In this document: in pieces, positions 21,290-32,304 of the stretch
Layout of the letters: each line of letters starts with the position of its first letter
Position numbering within the stretch: the stretch's first letter is position 1
NCBI GenBank assembly: GCA_963691705.1
Contig: OY829539.1
Span: 14,262,501 to 14,326,500 of the forward strand
Direction of reading: 5' to 3'
DNA length: 64,000 nt
Source of the DNA: Viola odorata
Lineage: Eukaryota > Streptophyta > Magnoliopsida > Malpighiales > Violaceae
Translations under genes and position numbers: made by a program
Notes under the pieces: model-generated
What the model saw: the letters and a program-made list of their open reading frames with translations, nothing else
What the model was told of the DNA's origin: nothing
The model's database searches: none

Positions 21290-22120
21290 GTGCAAGAGGT
21301 ATCGCAGAGCCCGACTGTTGAACAAGTGCAAAGGGGAGTTCGCCTGGAAACCAGCGGACATGCCTGGTGTGTCTAGAGAGGTAGCAGAACATCGACTTAA
21401 CGACGATCCGTGTTCCACTCCAGTTCAACAGAAGCGGCGAGCGTTCTCCGCGGATAAGACAATGGCTATTGACAAAGAGGTAACAAAGCTCCTGGACGCG
21501 GGATTCATTCGAGAGGTTCAATACCCCACCTAGCTGGCCAATCCCGTCCTAGTTCCAAAGCCCAGCGAAGACTGGCGTATGTGCATTGATTTCACTAACT
21601 TAAACGATGCCTGCCCCAAGGACAGTTAGTTGACCAAACCACTGGATACGCATATTTGAGTTCTTTGGACGCCAACTCCGGATACCATCAGATTCCCATG
21701 GCCAAAGAAGACGAAGAAAAAATGGCATTCATAACCCCAAAGGCTACCTATTGTTACACTGCGATGCCGTTTGGCCTGAAGAATGCTGGGGCAACTTTCC
21801 AGCGCATGGCGAACAAAGTGTTCGAGAGGCAAATCGGGAAAAACGTAGAAGCCTACGTAGATGACTTATTGGTCAAGAGCTGAAGCTTCAGTGACCATTT
21901 GGCAGACCTACAAGAGGTGTTTGACACATTAAGGAAATACAAAATGAAACTAAATCCTCGCAAATGCGCATTTGCATTTCAGACGGGAAAAGTTTTGGGG
22001 TACGTGGTAAGCCAGAAGGGCATCCAGCCGAACCCGTCAAAGATTAAGGCCATCCATGATATGGCATCACCGCGAACCATCCAAGAGGTCCAAAGGTTGA
22101 CAGGGCGCGTCATTCCTTAG
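21290..22120 (+). pseudogene. Tat element C reverse transcriptase
   Basis: RT is recognisable from FAWKPADMPGV through DAGFIREVQYP, CIDFTNLNDACPKDS, SSLDANSGYHQIPMA, MPFGLKNAGATFQRM to the catalytic YVDD in AYVDDLLVKS, then KVLGYVVSQKGI and VQRLTGRV. Defects are a TAG at 21,531-21,533 (normally Trp), a short deletion with frameshift after CPKDS (about 21,625), a TGA at about 21,881 and a frameshift at about 22,115. Everything upstream (gag, protease) is absent: the left limit is a junction with the intron of the C' antisense gene. Confidence 0.85.
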
Positions 22121-22830
22121 GGCGATTCATCTCTAAACAAGGCGAGAGATGCTTGCCGTTCTTTAAAGTCATACGCAGAAAGGCCCCTTTTGGATGGACG
22201 CAAGAATGCGAAGAAGCGTTCGTAGGCTTGAAAACCTATTTGTCGTCCGACTTGGTGCTGACGCGACCAGAGCCAGGCGACACCTTATTCCTATATCTCG
22301 GCGTTGCAGATGAAGTAGTCAGTGCTGTCCTGGTACGGGAGGACAATCATGCCTACGCGGACTCATGGGTTATCTACGTGGATGGCGCTAAAAATCAAGA
22401 TTTGGCAAGAGTCTTTATTCACATGATCGGGCCACATGATGTACAAGCGCAGCATGCCATCAGAATCCTATAACCATTATCTAATAACGCGGCAGAATAT
22501 GAAGCGTTATTAGCCGGGCTCAGAATAGGAAGAAATCTCTTCACCAAAGCCGAGTGTGATACGGTAGCAGGAGCCCCACGATTGAAAATACTAGGCGACT
22601 CCAAGCTAGTAATAGACCAAATCTTGGGAAACTCCCAAGCCAGAGAACCTGTCATGGTGCAATACCTCTCGAAAGTAAAACGAGAACTGATGGAAATAGA
22701 ACAAAGCGGCGTGCGCGTCACTTTTGAACATATTCCCCGAGAGGACAATGCCGAGGCAGACAATCTTGCCAAAGCGGCAGCTAATCAGGAGGCAATCATA
22801 CCAGAGGACGTGTATTACGAAGAAAAGTCA
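22121..22830 (+). pseudogene. Tat element C RNase H: first domain deleted, second kept
   Basis: The connection domain follows RT (RFISKQGERCLPFFKV, ECEEAFVGLKTYLSS, LYLGVADEVVSAVLVRED). The text then jumps to SWVIYVDGAKN, the start of the second, archaeal-type RNase H found in Tat-lineage elements. That domain runs on through NNAAEYEALLAGLRIG, LKILGDSKLVIDQI and REDNAEADNLAKAA. The usual first RNase H between the two is missing. A TAA at about 22,471-22,473 interrupts the second domain. Confidence 0.8.
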
Positions 22831-24080
22831 ATGTCGTCCTTTATGGAGGAGCAGCTGTCGCTGTGTGTAGAAGAAATTGAAAAGGATTGGAGGATCCTTG
22901 TGATAAAATTCTTAAAGCACGACGAGCTGCCGAGCGATAATGTGGAAAGGAAAAAAGTATTGAAACAAGCGGCAAGATGCACCTACTATGATGGGGAACT
23001 AATCCAGAGATGTTCCTCCCACCCAGTGGCAAAATGCGTAACTGAACAGGAAGGCCTCCACACCCTGCGAGAGATTCATGAAGGGATCTGTGGTATGCAC
23101 ATATCGGGCTGCACCATGGCCGTACAAGTGTTTCGGTCAGGATTTTACTGGCCCACCATCCGCAGAGATTGCAACAACTTCGTGCAAACATGTCATAAAT
23201 GCCAAGAATTTGCTAAAATCCCCCAGCGACCTGCCACAGAAATCTCTCAAATCTTGGCCCCCTGCCCTTTCGCTAAGTGGAGAATCGACATTCTAGGCCC
23301 TTTTCCTAAGGCGAGATCCCAACTAAAATTCGTAATCATGGCTATGGACTACTTCACAAAGTGGGCAGAAGCGGAGGCAGTAGCCAACATTACAATAGAG
23401 AAAGTATGGCACTTCTTTAAGCACCAAGTTATCATGCGCTTTGGGGTACCTCGTGTGCTGGTCAGTGACAACGGGACACAATTTACCAGTGTGAGGAATT
23501 CTAGATCGAACAAAGGTTTTTCTCCGTGGCGCACCCCCAGACTAACGGCTAGGCAGAGGTGACCAACCGAAGCATCCTGAGTGGCATTAAGAAAAATCTG
23601 GAGGGCTCAAAAAAGAAGTGGCCAGATGAACTACCTTATGTAATGTGGGCCTACCGCATGACTGTTAAAACTAGCACAGGGGAAACGCCCTTTGCGATGG
23701 CCTTTGCCACCGAAGCTGTTACGCCTGTGGAAATTGGCACCCTAAGCCTAAGGGTTGAATACTTCAAGGAGGAGCTAAACGAAGAAAGGTTACGAGCTAA
23801 CCTTGATGCGCTACCTGAGCTACATTAGGAAGCCCTCCTGAAAACAATACACTTTAAAAGGAAAATAGCGCGGTATCACAATAGACATGTTAAGGAGCGG
23901 CTGCTCAAAGCAGGAGACTTGGTGCTCAGGGACAAGCGAGCGGCGGGCCAACAGATGCGGAAACTTAGCTCGAATTGGGAGGGCCCATACCGTGTCACTC
24001 GCGTTATCGGGAAGGGGGCATATCACCTGGCAACACTTGATGGTACCCCTTACCTAACTCTTGGAATATTGCTCGCTTGA
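22831..24080 (+). pseudogene. Tat element C integrase
   Basis: Zinc finger HEGICGMHISG ... CHKCQEFAK is followed by the core with DILGPFPKA (first Asp), VSDNGTQFTS (second Asp) and HPQTNG-stop-AEV (catalytic Glu after a TAG that replaces Gln, about 23,550). The core continues MWAYRMTVKTSTGETPF and EAVTPVEIGTLS. The C-terminal domain reads HNRHVKERLLKAGDLVLR, NWEGPYRVTRVIG and ends at a TGA at 24,078-24,080. Frameshifts near 23,500 and a TAG near 23,826 make it inactive. Confidence 0.87.
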
Positions 24081-24189
24081 AATTATATCATTCTGAAATT
24101 TGACATGCCGTGGCGCATGCTCTAACAACTATTTTGGAGATATCTCTTATGTTCCTTGTTGGTTGTCTGTGGTGCGCAGATGACAGGAT

Positions 24190-24745
24190 AAAGGGTGTCA
24201 GGAGTGAAAAGTCCTAACCTTGTGGCAGACCGGGCTAACATAGACGGGCCACCAAGACGAGGCACGCCCCGGCGACCCTAGAAATATATGGTGCTGGAAG
24301 TGAAAATTCTATCCTTGTGAGGCCGGCCTTGATCAGGCGGCTCACTAAGATGAGACACGCTCCAGCACTGCCGGGAGTGAAAAGTCCTATCCTGGGATAC
24401 CCGTGCTCACATAGACGGTATACCGAGACGAGGCACGCCCCGACTCCCTTGGGAGTGCAAATCCTACCCTTGTGACAACCCGTGCTCACATAGGCGGTTG
24501 ATCACTAAGATGAGGCACGACCCCAGGGAAGATAAAAACTCCACCCCGAAAATGAAAATCATACCCTTACGATGGTGGCGCTAACACAGACACATCATTA
24601 AGACGAGGCACGTTTCGAGGTGCGAGGTGACAACGCTGAGAAGTGAAAAGTCCTATCCTCGTGATGGTCGGCCTTGATCAGGCGGCTCACTGAGATGAGG
24701 CACTTCCTGGCCAATTGAGGAAATATGAGAAGTCACGATACCCCA
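24190..24745. repeat. Six degenerate ~90-bp repeats after Tat C pol
   Basis: The GTGAAAAGTCCTATCCTTGT-type core recurs at about 24,204, 24,296, 24,374, 24,451, 24,548 and 24,640, each followed by a CACTAAGATGAGGCACGCC-like box. The unit order matches the array in C' at 2.6-3.1 kb. Confidence 0.72.
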
Positions 24746-25309
24746 GCGAGTAACCGGAAGGAACAAACCCGGTGAAGTTGGCTGGATGAGTATGTGACAC
24801 GAGCGACATCTCTAGGGGATCGCGCCAAGTGAGCTTGGAGAGTACGCGGCAACACCCCAAGGTAATTAAGACCTTTTGTCATATGTCGCTACTAACACAA
24901 TCAATAAGTGTAAATGTGCAGGAAAATTGGCAAAGCATTAAGGTGACGAGACACCCGAGAGAGTAATGATGCCATGGAAAGGCAAAGTATTCCGATCGAA
25001 TGATGGTCATCTTGTTACCCTAAACGTAGTTCGGGACGACTTAGAGCGTCAGTTTTGTTTAACCGCACGGGCCCCCGCTAGGAGGAGAAAAGTGTGGCAC
25101 CGCTTTGAACACTACATGTTATGACCCTGCGAAGGAGGCTCGAATGTGCGTGCGACATCACTCTATCAACATTGGTGTTACAAGTCTACAAATAAACAGC
25201 AACAAATTAAGAAAGACCATCGGCAAAGGAAAGTTACGGCTAAAATATATATGTTGTTCATACAAGAGCAAAAAGGGAAGACGCCCTACGTATAAAAAGA
25301 GTAAAAAAC
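24746..25309. other. Spacer between repeats and antisense gene of Tat C
   Basis: I recognise no gene. The first 120 bases match C' (CCAGCGAGTAACCGG...). The rest is unassigned and leads up to the stop of the antisense gene at 25,310. Confidence 0.4.
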
Positions 25310-27639
25310 CTATGGCTCTACCAGGCTGTTATTTCCCTCACTCCCCTGCCACCTCTTCAACCAATAGTAGCCAGCTTCCGTAAGGCCTCCTGACTTATCT
25401 TTGAAGAGCTGAATGATAGCGGCGGCATCAAACTTATCTCGGCCATAGCGTTCAATGAAACAGTCATCCATGATGCTCGCGGTCTACTCTGAGAACCACT
25501 GGCATTTATCTGCTGTCTCTCTCTCAAGTACGGCACGCTGGTCCCACTCCGCCTGTAGGTCGGCATCCTTAGTGGCCTCGCGCCTTTTAGCCTCCTCTAA
25601 TTCCCTTCTCAGAGTCGCCAGGCTGGCCTCCATATTTTGCCGCTCTTCTGTATATTTCCTCATCTCTTCTTGATTCCTCCCAAGCTCCTCCTGGTTCCTG
25701 TTAATCTCCTCCAAAAGCTGATGATTAGTGTCGCGCCACTCTTTGGAGGAAGAGCTGAGAGAGCTGACTTGTTTCATCACGTCCTTTGACTAATAATGGA
25801 AGTCCTGAAGAGCAGAGAATAGTTGAGTACGTATCCGCTGTAGTTGGTCTCCGTGGGCATGAGAAAGGAAAGCTCGCTCGTCCTCCTCAAGCGAAAACAT
25901 ATGCGCCGCCAAGTAAGCAAATGTCGCTAGAGAGCTGTCACCCCCTAACGCTGCCACCCGCGTTGACGAATATTGCTTAAGTCTACTTGGTGGGTGGCGG
26001 TGCCGCTAGAAATCACGGTACTCAAGTCAGCCATCAAACAGGGAGTCTCGACGGATGCAAGCGAAGGAGAGATTGTTTGAGTGGCCGTAGGGACAAAAAA
26101 GACGCTGGGAGGAGACGGAGGGGAACGAGAGGATGTTCCTGCGTCAAGACCAAAACCCTCGGCCTGGAGAGAAGGAAAGTCCCTCTCCGAGAGGTCAGTT
26201 AGGAAGCCTAGTGGATGGCTAGTAGGAGGAGGTGACGCGGCAAAAGAAGAAGGAAATTGAGGAAAAGGCGCGGAAGCAGCCCTATTACCCGGCGGCTCAA
26301 AGGTTTGATCGCCTGGCAAGGGGCCAGTACCAGCGACACCTTCCTGCCTTTCCAGATTAGAGGCAAGACCATCCGATAAAGGGGCATCCTCGTCGAGGCG
26401 CGGCCTTTTAGGTCCATATTGTCACAAGAAGGAGCAGTAGAAGAAACAACAGCGGTATCCTACGGAGAAAGATAGAGAAAATAAGGGAATAAGCAGAATA
26501 AATACATTAAGAAGAATTTGCGAAAACAACCTCAGAAATTGGAGCAGAGGGACGAGTAGGAGCGATGACGCGAATACGGATAGTCCTTCTCTTCCTCTTG
26601 GCAATTGGAGGTTGAGAAGATGACACTTGAGTAGGGTCCACGCTTGTGGAAGAAATTAGCTCAGTGGCCGAAGTGGCAGTAACCTCTGCGTGAGAACGAG
26701 AAGAAGACTCAGGTGCAGAAGTGGACGAATACGCAACGTTAGCAGCGGCACCAGCAGTAGTAGTGGCAAGAGCCTCTTTTTCCCTTCTCCGCTGAGCTCT
26801 TTTTTCTTATTTTTTGATACACTCGGGTTTCCACCCGGCTGGAGGATCTGCAGGAATAAGAGAAAAACGTCAGAGTTAGTACCGACAGGGAATAGCGAAC
26901 GAAATGGAGGGTGCTCACTTTGGATACAGCCTTTGATGTCACCCCAGCACGCAAGCTCGCGAGTATGAACACCAGGAATCCCTGTCAGGTTGAGCAACTT
27001 ATCCAACCAACCTTGCTCAACTGGTCCTAGGTGCGGCCTCCCACCTCAAGCGTCGTCCCTAATGCTCAAATTAAACCCACTTCGCCACAAAGGCTCAGGC
27101 AAAGTGACGATAAAGAACCTTTTTTTCCAGGCGTTGACAGAGGATTCAAGATGTAACAATTTCCAAGTGAAGGGTTTTAGTGAGTCATCGTCATAGCGAG
27201 GCGATATCGCTATGACACCATTACTATGGTTATACAGTTGAAACAGGGATCAAAGCAGTAATAGAGAAGGGGATTCAATTCCTACATGTCTACAAAGAGC
27301 TATAAAGGCATAAATGCCACAGTAAGCATTCGGGCTTAACTGGGCAGCGTTCAAATCAAATTCAGAAAAAAAATCTGCAACCAGAGGATCCAGAGGGAGT
27401 CTAAAACCATAGTTAAACATTTTTGCATAAAGAATCCTACAGTTGCCAGGTAGCTCACTGTTGAGATGAAGCGACCTAGGGGCAACTTCAGTGGAATACC
27501 CATCAAAATTATCGAGGTTGGCATTATAATTTCACAACCGTCGCCGAAGAACGGCGGAGGAAGCAATGGTGGAGATGGTATTCTCAATATCTCCTTCCCT
27601 AGCAGATTGGGGTTGGGAATAACGGCGATTACGAGCCAT
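25310..27639 (-). pseudogene. Antisense extra gene of Tat element C (3 exons, degraded)
   Basis: ATG at 27,637-27,639 (MARNRRYSQPQS). Exon 1 carries FNYGFRLPLDPLVADFFSEF and AQLSPNAYCGIYAFIALC, the plant 'putative gypsy-type transposon' domain, then WKKRFFIVTLPEPLWRSG. Likely introns are 26,848-26,918 (GTGAGC...CTGCAG) and 26,460-26,530 (GTTGTT...CCGTAG). Exon 3 has NMDLK, KRPRLDEDAPLSDG, THQVDLSN, a long coiled coil (EELGRNQEEMRKYTEERQN) and a conserved end, DKCQWFSE...DKFDAAAIIQLFKD, stopping at 25,310. At least two stops in exon 1 and frameshifts elsewhere break it. C' keeps the same exon 3 and acceptor. Its role is unknown; antisense ORFs here are a known trait of Tat elements. Confidence 0.72.
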
Positions 27640-27740
27640 GAATAAGGTTAAACTAAGGGGAGAGTATAAGGTACCTTTTTGGAAAAGAAGGTTGGGGCAC
27701 CCAGGCGGCGGCGGTATAACAAGGAAACCATTTTATTTAT

Positions 27741-28175
27741 TTAAGGGCCTAACGGCCCGAGATTACACAAGCTAGCACTAAAGGAAACATAGAGAGACAT
27801 AGCAGAAGGGTCATCGTCCCACTCCATGAAGGGAATATCCCTCAGGGCATCCGCAAGAGTGGTCAGTTCGGAAGAGCAGGCCCTCATGCCTTTCAGGCAG
27901 CACCCCAGCAAATCCTTCCTCTGCTACAACATAGCAATAAGTAGCTGAATTTGAGAAACAGCCACTGACAACTTCACCGCCTTCTCCACAAGGCTGAAGT
28001 CCTCCATGGAGACAGCATTCTGCCTAGTCTGCAGGGGGGTCATCATCCCCTGGAGTTCCAAGATATCCTCAGAAGTCTTGGTTCTCAGCGATCCTAGGAA
28101 ATCGATGTCTACTTGAGTCAGGTTCCTTAGGGTGTGGGCCTTGGAGAGCAGGAAGTTTTTGGTAACTTCATCCAT
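27741..28175 (-). pseudogene. Small antisense ORF upstream of the Tat antisense gene
   Basis: The minus-strand frame starts at the ATG at 28,173-28,175 (MDEVTKNFLLSKAHTLRN) and stays open to a TAA at 27,741 except for one TAG at 27,924-27,926, about 144 codons in all. It is amphipathic and helix-rich (SLVEKAVKLSVAVSQIQL), then KGMRACSSELTTLADALRDI and an acidic EWDDD. A TATA box lies about 60 bases upstream. I do not recognise the family. It could be a first exon or a separate small gene of the element's antisense unit. Confidence 0.45.
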
Positions 28176-28235
28176 TGAACGAGGAGAGGAGAAGAAAGTT
28201 GAGCGAGTTGTGAAAACAAGTGCAGAAAAAATGCC

Positions 28236-28243
28236 TATTTATA
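28236..28243 (-). promoter_or_regulatory. Antisense TATA box in Tat element C
   Basis: The minus strand reads TATAAATA, 61 bases before the ATG at 28,175 and pointing away from the element's sense promoter. It fits a dedicated promoter for the antisense ORFs. Confidence 0.5.
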
Positions 28244-28299
28244 GACGCAGAAAAAATGTCCTGAAAAGGCGTGTCTATCGACTTTCGAGCCCTCATTAA

Positions 28300-28876
28300 T
28301 GCAGAAACCCCTAAAGAGGCAAGACTGGAGAAGAGGCAGTAGCCCTTGGTAAACACTCGGGCTCGTTTTCAGTTGGGCTTATGATAACCTTTGACACCAC
28401 TACAGCGGCATCTCCACCATCGCACCTGGCGACAAGGCCAGAATACTGTACATACCAACGGGTACACGACACTATTTCTACCGCCCCTAGCCTGGCGGCC
28501 GACCCTGGGATGGTCGACATCAACGGGGGGGCTCTCACGCGACATCTGCACGGCGTCATCCCATCCCAAGTCACGCATGACGTCACTCTGTATGATGTCA
28601 CCTCGCATGACGTCACTCCTTAGCACCCTAGCGACACCTACCAGAGATAGCGCCTACCCCCTGTCGGTAAGGTCCTTCCTTTACCTATAAATATCCCCAC
28701 CATTCCAGACAAGAGGGTAAGCCTAAGACAGCGTGTTGAACCCCTACCATTTTCACCACTCATACTGACTTAAGCATCGAAGTGTTTACGCCGGAGACCC
28801 CCTCCGGCGCTTTGCAGGTGACGAAGACAATCAGAACAGTGTTCCCGACCAGCCCCGCTTTGGCCGATCCTACTCA
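28300..28876 (+). repeat. 3' LTR of Tat element C (left limit uncertain)
   Basis: It contains a sense TATA box TATAAATA at 28,686-28,693 and an R-U5 region with GACTTAAGCATCG and CCGGAGACCCCCTCCGGCGC, typical of Tat LTRs, ending ..CCTACTCA at about 28,876. U3 shares the 19-mer CCTGGGATGGTCGACATCA with 2,321-2,339. No PBS follows; A/D protease sequence begins immediately. I could not fix the start. Confidence 0.55.
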
Positions 28877-29598
28877 ATGAATTTCGGACTCTTATCACTT
28901 AATGCAAGGTTTGAAATCAAGTTGTGTCCATGGTCATTGATAATAGGAGTTGTGAGGATCTTGCTAGTGAGATGATGGTTCATATATTGAAAATCCTCAC
29001 TACAAATCCATATCCCTTGCAATGGTTCACCGATAGAGGAGGCGTCGAGCTAACCAAACAAGTTCTCATTACTTTTAGTATTGGAGATTATATTGATGAA
29101 CGATTACTTGATGTAATACCCATGAAAGCATGTAATATTCTTCTTGGCCGACCATGGCAATATGATCATCAAATACTATATGATGGTTACTCTAACCATT
29201 ATAAATTGAAGCATGGTGGCTAAAAGTTTAGCATTCCTCCTCTACTCCCTGCACAAGTCTTGGCGGACTAAGTGTTACTTGAGAAGGCCCATGCCGAATA
29301 TGATAATTTTTGTAAACTTGAGGGAAAAGGAGAGATGAGAGGAGAGAAAAATGAGAAAAATCAAAACAGCAAGCATGAAAAAAGTGAGCATGCTAGAGAG
29401 AGTGGGATGCTGAGCAAGGAAGGAAGAGAAAAGAGAAAATAAATTGAGTGCTTATGCAATGAGAATCGAATATAAATATGCTTTGTGTTATTCACCTACA
29501 CCTAGTGTGTTTGCTTCGTCTTTGTGTGAATGTCAGGATGGAGATGACCATCCTAAGCCTATAGATTCGAGGGTGAATCCTTTTGAAGAGGGAGGGGA
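28877..29598 (+). pseudogene. Protease, pre-RT and Pol-tail remnants of A/D
   Basis: The plus strand encodes a retroviral-type protease fragment, VIDNRSCEDLAS (D-N-R where D-N-G is expected) to CNILLGRPWQYDH. The protease of the CRM element (SLIVDNGSVVDAAS...HLLLGRPW) matches it closely. Then come the charged pre-RT linker, a fragment like the CRM pre-RT region (RIEYKYALCYSPTPS) and directly the Pol tail DSRVNPFEEGGDDTS, which runs into the 3' LTR. RT, RNase H and the integrase core are deleted; several stops lie in between. Confidence 0.78.
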
Positions 29599-30459
29599 TG
29601 ATACGAGCACGACCGACTTCGCATCCCATGAGCCAACTACCACATTCACACATGAGTTGGTCGGCCAAGGCATGAGGAAAGACGCATCAAAACCCTAGCA
29701 AGCCATGAGGCTCGCGCATGCACATGTGCCTTTTTACATATTGAAGATAGTGCTTAACGGTATGCCATTAAACCTCTAATGGCATATTGTTAGCTTCGAC
29801 GTGACTAACAATTTATTTTGGAAATTTATCATTTTAGAAGTCGGGAGAAAATGAAGCAAACGACACACATTAAGCCACTAACGGTATACCATTAGTTTCG
29901 ACAACTGATGTCCGAATTAGCAAGGAAGAAGAACGACTCTAACGGGATACCGTTAAGACACTAACGATATACCGTTAGCCACTGCCTCAAAGGACACTTC
30001 GGCCCCTTTTAGACATTTTGAAGAGAACCACTTGAAGGCTTTCTATAAATAATTCTTTTATGTCATTCTGTAAAATTAGCCTATATTTTTAATGAAAACT
30101 TAGTAGAATGCTTAAGCCTCATATATTTTATTGTAAGCTCTCTTGGTGCTTATCTATTTGGTTTAGGAAAGCCATTGATTTGAGTCAAGTAAAAACAATG
30201 AAAGTTTCCTCCTTGTTTTAGTGTCAAATTTGTGTTGCACATGTACTTGTGATTTCCAACATCCAAAGGCCAAACAAGATCCTTAACCCTCACGGTTAAG
30301 TTACTTTTCTTCTGCACTTGTGTTGATGTTGTTTGTGAGAATCGAGCCTCCTTTTCTTGTGTCGAACGTACCCATCATCCATCTTGAACTAGATCCTTAG
30401 TCCAAGAACAAAGGCCACAGAATTCTCACCATAGAACCCCCACCTTGCTGCGCAAATCA
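29599..30459 (+). repeat. 3' LTR of A/D
   Basis: It starts TGATACGAGC inside the Pol-tail codons, carries three pairs of palindromic boxes and TATAAATAA at 30,044-30,052, and ends GCAAATCA after a deletion of about 36 bases relative to the 5' copy. CATTG follows as the TSD. Confidence 0.82.
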
Positions 30460-30464
30460 CATTG

Positions 30465-31552
30465 TGTCCTCTACACAAATAGTAGGAGAATCTTGTGAAA
30501 GAGGCTCACAAACAAGAGAAGTGAAGGTGTTATTGTTAGAGATAGCTAAATGATCCTCATTACTCAAAGGCACACTCATTGGATCATTAGCAATCAACTC
30601 ATTCCCGCTACTCTCTTCTTTATCCTCTTCTTCTCTCAAACTCTCTTTTCTCTCATTTACAAGCTCACATTTTTCACTCATTATTGCTGCATTTTCAGCC
30701 ACACTCTTTTCAATCAATTCAGATTTCATAATCAGAAATTTTGGTTCAAAAGATTGAGGAGGTGTAGGTGGTTTGTGTTGAGTGACTTTCTCATGGTGCA
30801 TTACTTGCGACTTGTAATAAGATGTAGCGGGAATTTTAGCTTCTTTGGAAGCGTTGGGATAAGCTACAGCTTGGCATGCTTAAAGACTCATGGGATTCCA
30901 CTTTCAAAGCAAAGTGGAACATTGAATGCAAGCTTGGAAACTCATAAAGCTCAAACCGACTTTGAATCGTTGCATTCAACCCATGTTCAAATCTCTCCAT
31001 GGTCACGGCCTCTTCTTCTTGAAAGTTAGTTTTGATGAGTAAGTCATCAAATTCCTCATAGTAGGCTGTCACGGATTTGGATCCTTGTTTGATAGAACAC
31101 AACTCATGTTCTAACATCCACCGATAGTGTGAGGGTACAAATCGCTTGTACATTACGTACTTCATTTCGTCCCAAGTAGCAATTTCCTCTTTTGAATGTT
31201 CTTGATTGGAAATTCGGATTTTGCTGTAGAAAATTGGAAAACAATTTTGAAAAATTACACACTTGACTCTAAACACTTTTTAAGACTTAGCACAATAAAT
31301 TTGAACCAAAAAAGAATAACAAAATTTGGTTGAAAATGCAAAGAGAATGACTCAAGATGAACACCAAGAACACCAAATCTGGAAAGTTGAAAGCTTTCAG
31401 CTTTGGCGCCCAAAATGGCTTGAAACCTTCACCAAAAGTCAAGAAAACCCAAGATAATGTTTAAGATACATAAACAGTGGATTCTTGATAGAAAGTTTGA
31501 ATCTTTTTGGACAAAACACAAACACAACAAGAACAACTCAAAGCGGCTAAGC
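30465..31552 (-). pseudogene. Gag and gag-pol linker remnants, and leader, of F/E
   Basis: The minus strand encodes part of a capsid domain: TWDEMKYVMYKRFVPSHYRW, CSIKQGSKSVTAYYEEFDDL, TMERFEHGLNATIQSRFEL, LHSMFHFALKVESHE, collinear with the CRM gag at 45.9-46.3 kb. Next is an acidic linker with NDPMSVPLSNEDHLA and FTSLVCEPL, nearly the same as in element H (NDPMSVPLSNKDRLA, FSFICEPL). The gag N-terminus and zinc knuckle are gone. The right part (31,280-31,552) is leader; the PBS next to the LTR has been deleted, leaving AGCGGCTAAGC. Confidence 0.75.
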
Positions 31553-32304
31553 TGATACGACACGTTCCGACTTATTTTTTACAAGCCGAAATGTGAAGCA
31601 CATAAGGAGGATCTAGCCTTAATTTTGTGACACAAAACACAACAAACACAGTAGGGAATGATGGAGACACGCAGCGAAAATTAAGAACATAAATAAGGAA
31701 GATTTAACCCGAATAATGCGGTTGAGATTAGAGGTGATACGTTGAACAAACGATTGATTGAACATTTGAGATATGCTTGATGAATTGTTTGAATACACAT
31801 GCATAGTATCCTCAGTATTGCAGCAAACACAAACACTCAATAGCTCACTCAAACGATTACAAACGAAGTAATAACGATTACATAAAGTTGGAAACTTATT
31901 ATTTTTGACTGACTTATGCCACGACTTTCCAATACCAAGGCAAACACCGAATGAGTTTAGGGTGAATAACGGAGGAGTATTCTTAACTCAAGCAAATTCA
32001 CTTTCAATTCTAAACTGCCTACGAAGTGAAGGAAATAAGTTATTTGTACTAGGTTACAAAATAGGATTGTTTGGGCAATTTCGGAAAAATTCTAGAGATA
32101 AACGGCATGTCGTTAAGGCTTAACAGCATGCCCTTAAGAAACAATTTTTGGACTCAAAATTTTCAACTTTCGAATCTTGGCCACGCGGGTGGCCTAAGGT
32201 TGGCGCGGGCCTCGCCTAGGGTTTGCGATAGGTGCGTACATGTCTCTTGGCCTCCGGATGTGTGCTCAATCATCACCAAGACTAGGCTAGGCGTGATTGT
32301 ATTA
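31553..32304 (-). repeat. 5' LTR of F/E
   Basis: The plus strand begins TGATACGACACG and ends GATTGTATTA. The minus start is therefore TAATAC, mutated from TGATAC. It aligns with 1-207 over its right part. It carries the paired boxes at 32,098-32,117 and 32,119-32,138 just inside from the TATA-like TTATTTGTA. Confidence 0.78.

Larger units (their letters stand above)
443..30459 (+). mobile_element. CRM-like gypsy element A/D, hollowed out and invaded
   Basis: Two direct-repeat LTRs (443-1339 and 29,599-30,459) bracket a plus-strand element. It is flanked by TATTG (438-442) and CATTG (30,460-30,464), a TSD with one mismatch. The 3' copy is about 36 bp shorter because of a small deletion near its end. 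Outside the nested Tat and Athila DNA, the interior keeps only a PBS and leader, a protease fragment, a pre-RT fragment and the Pol tail. Gag, RT, RNase H and most of integrase are absent, so it was non-autonomous. Removing 443-30,464 joins the two halves of F/E in collinear order, which supports the nesting. Confidence 0.75.
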
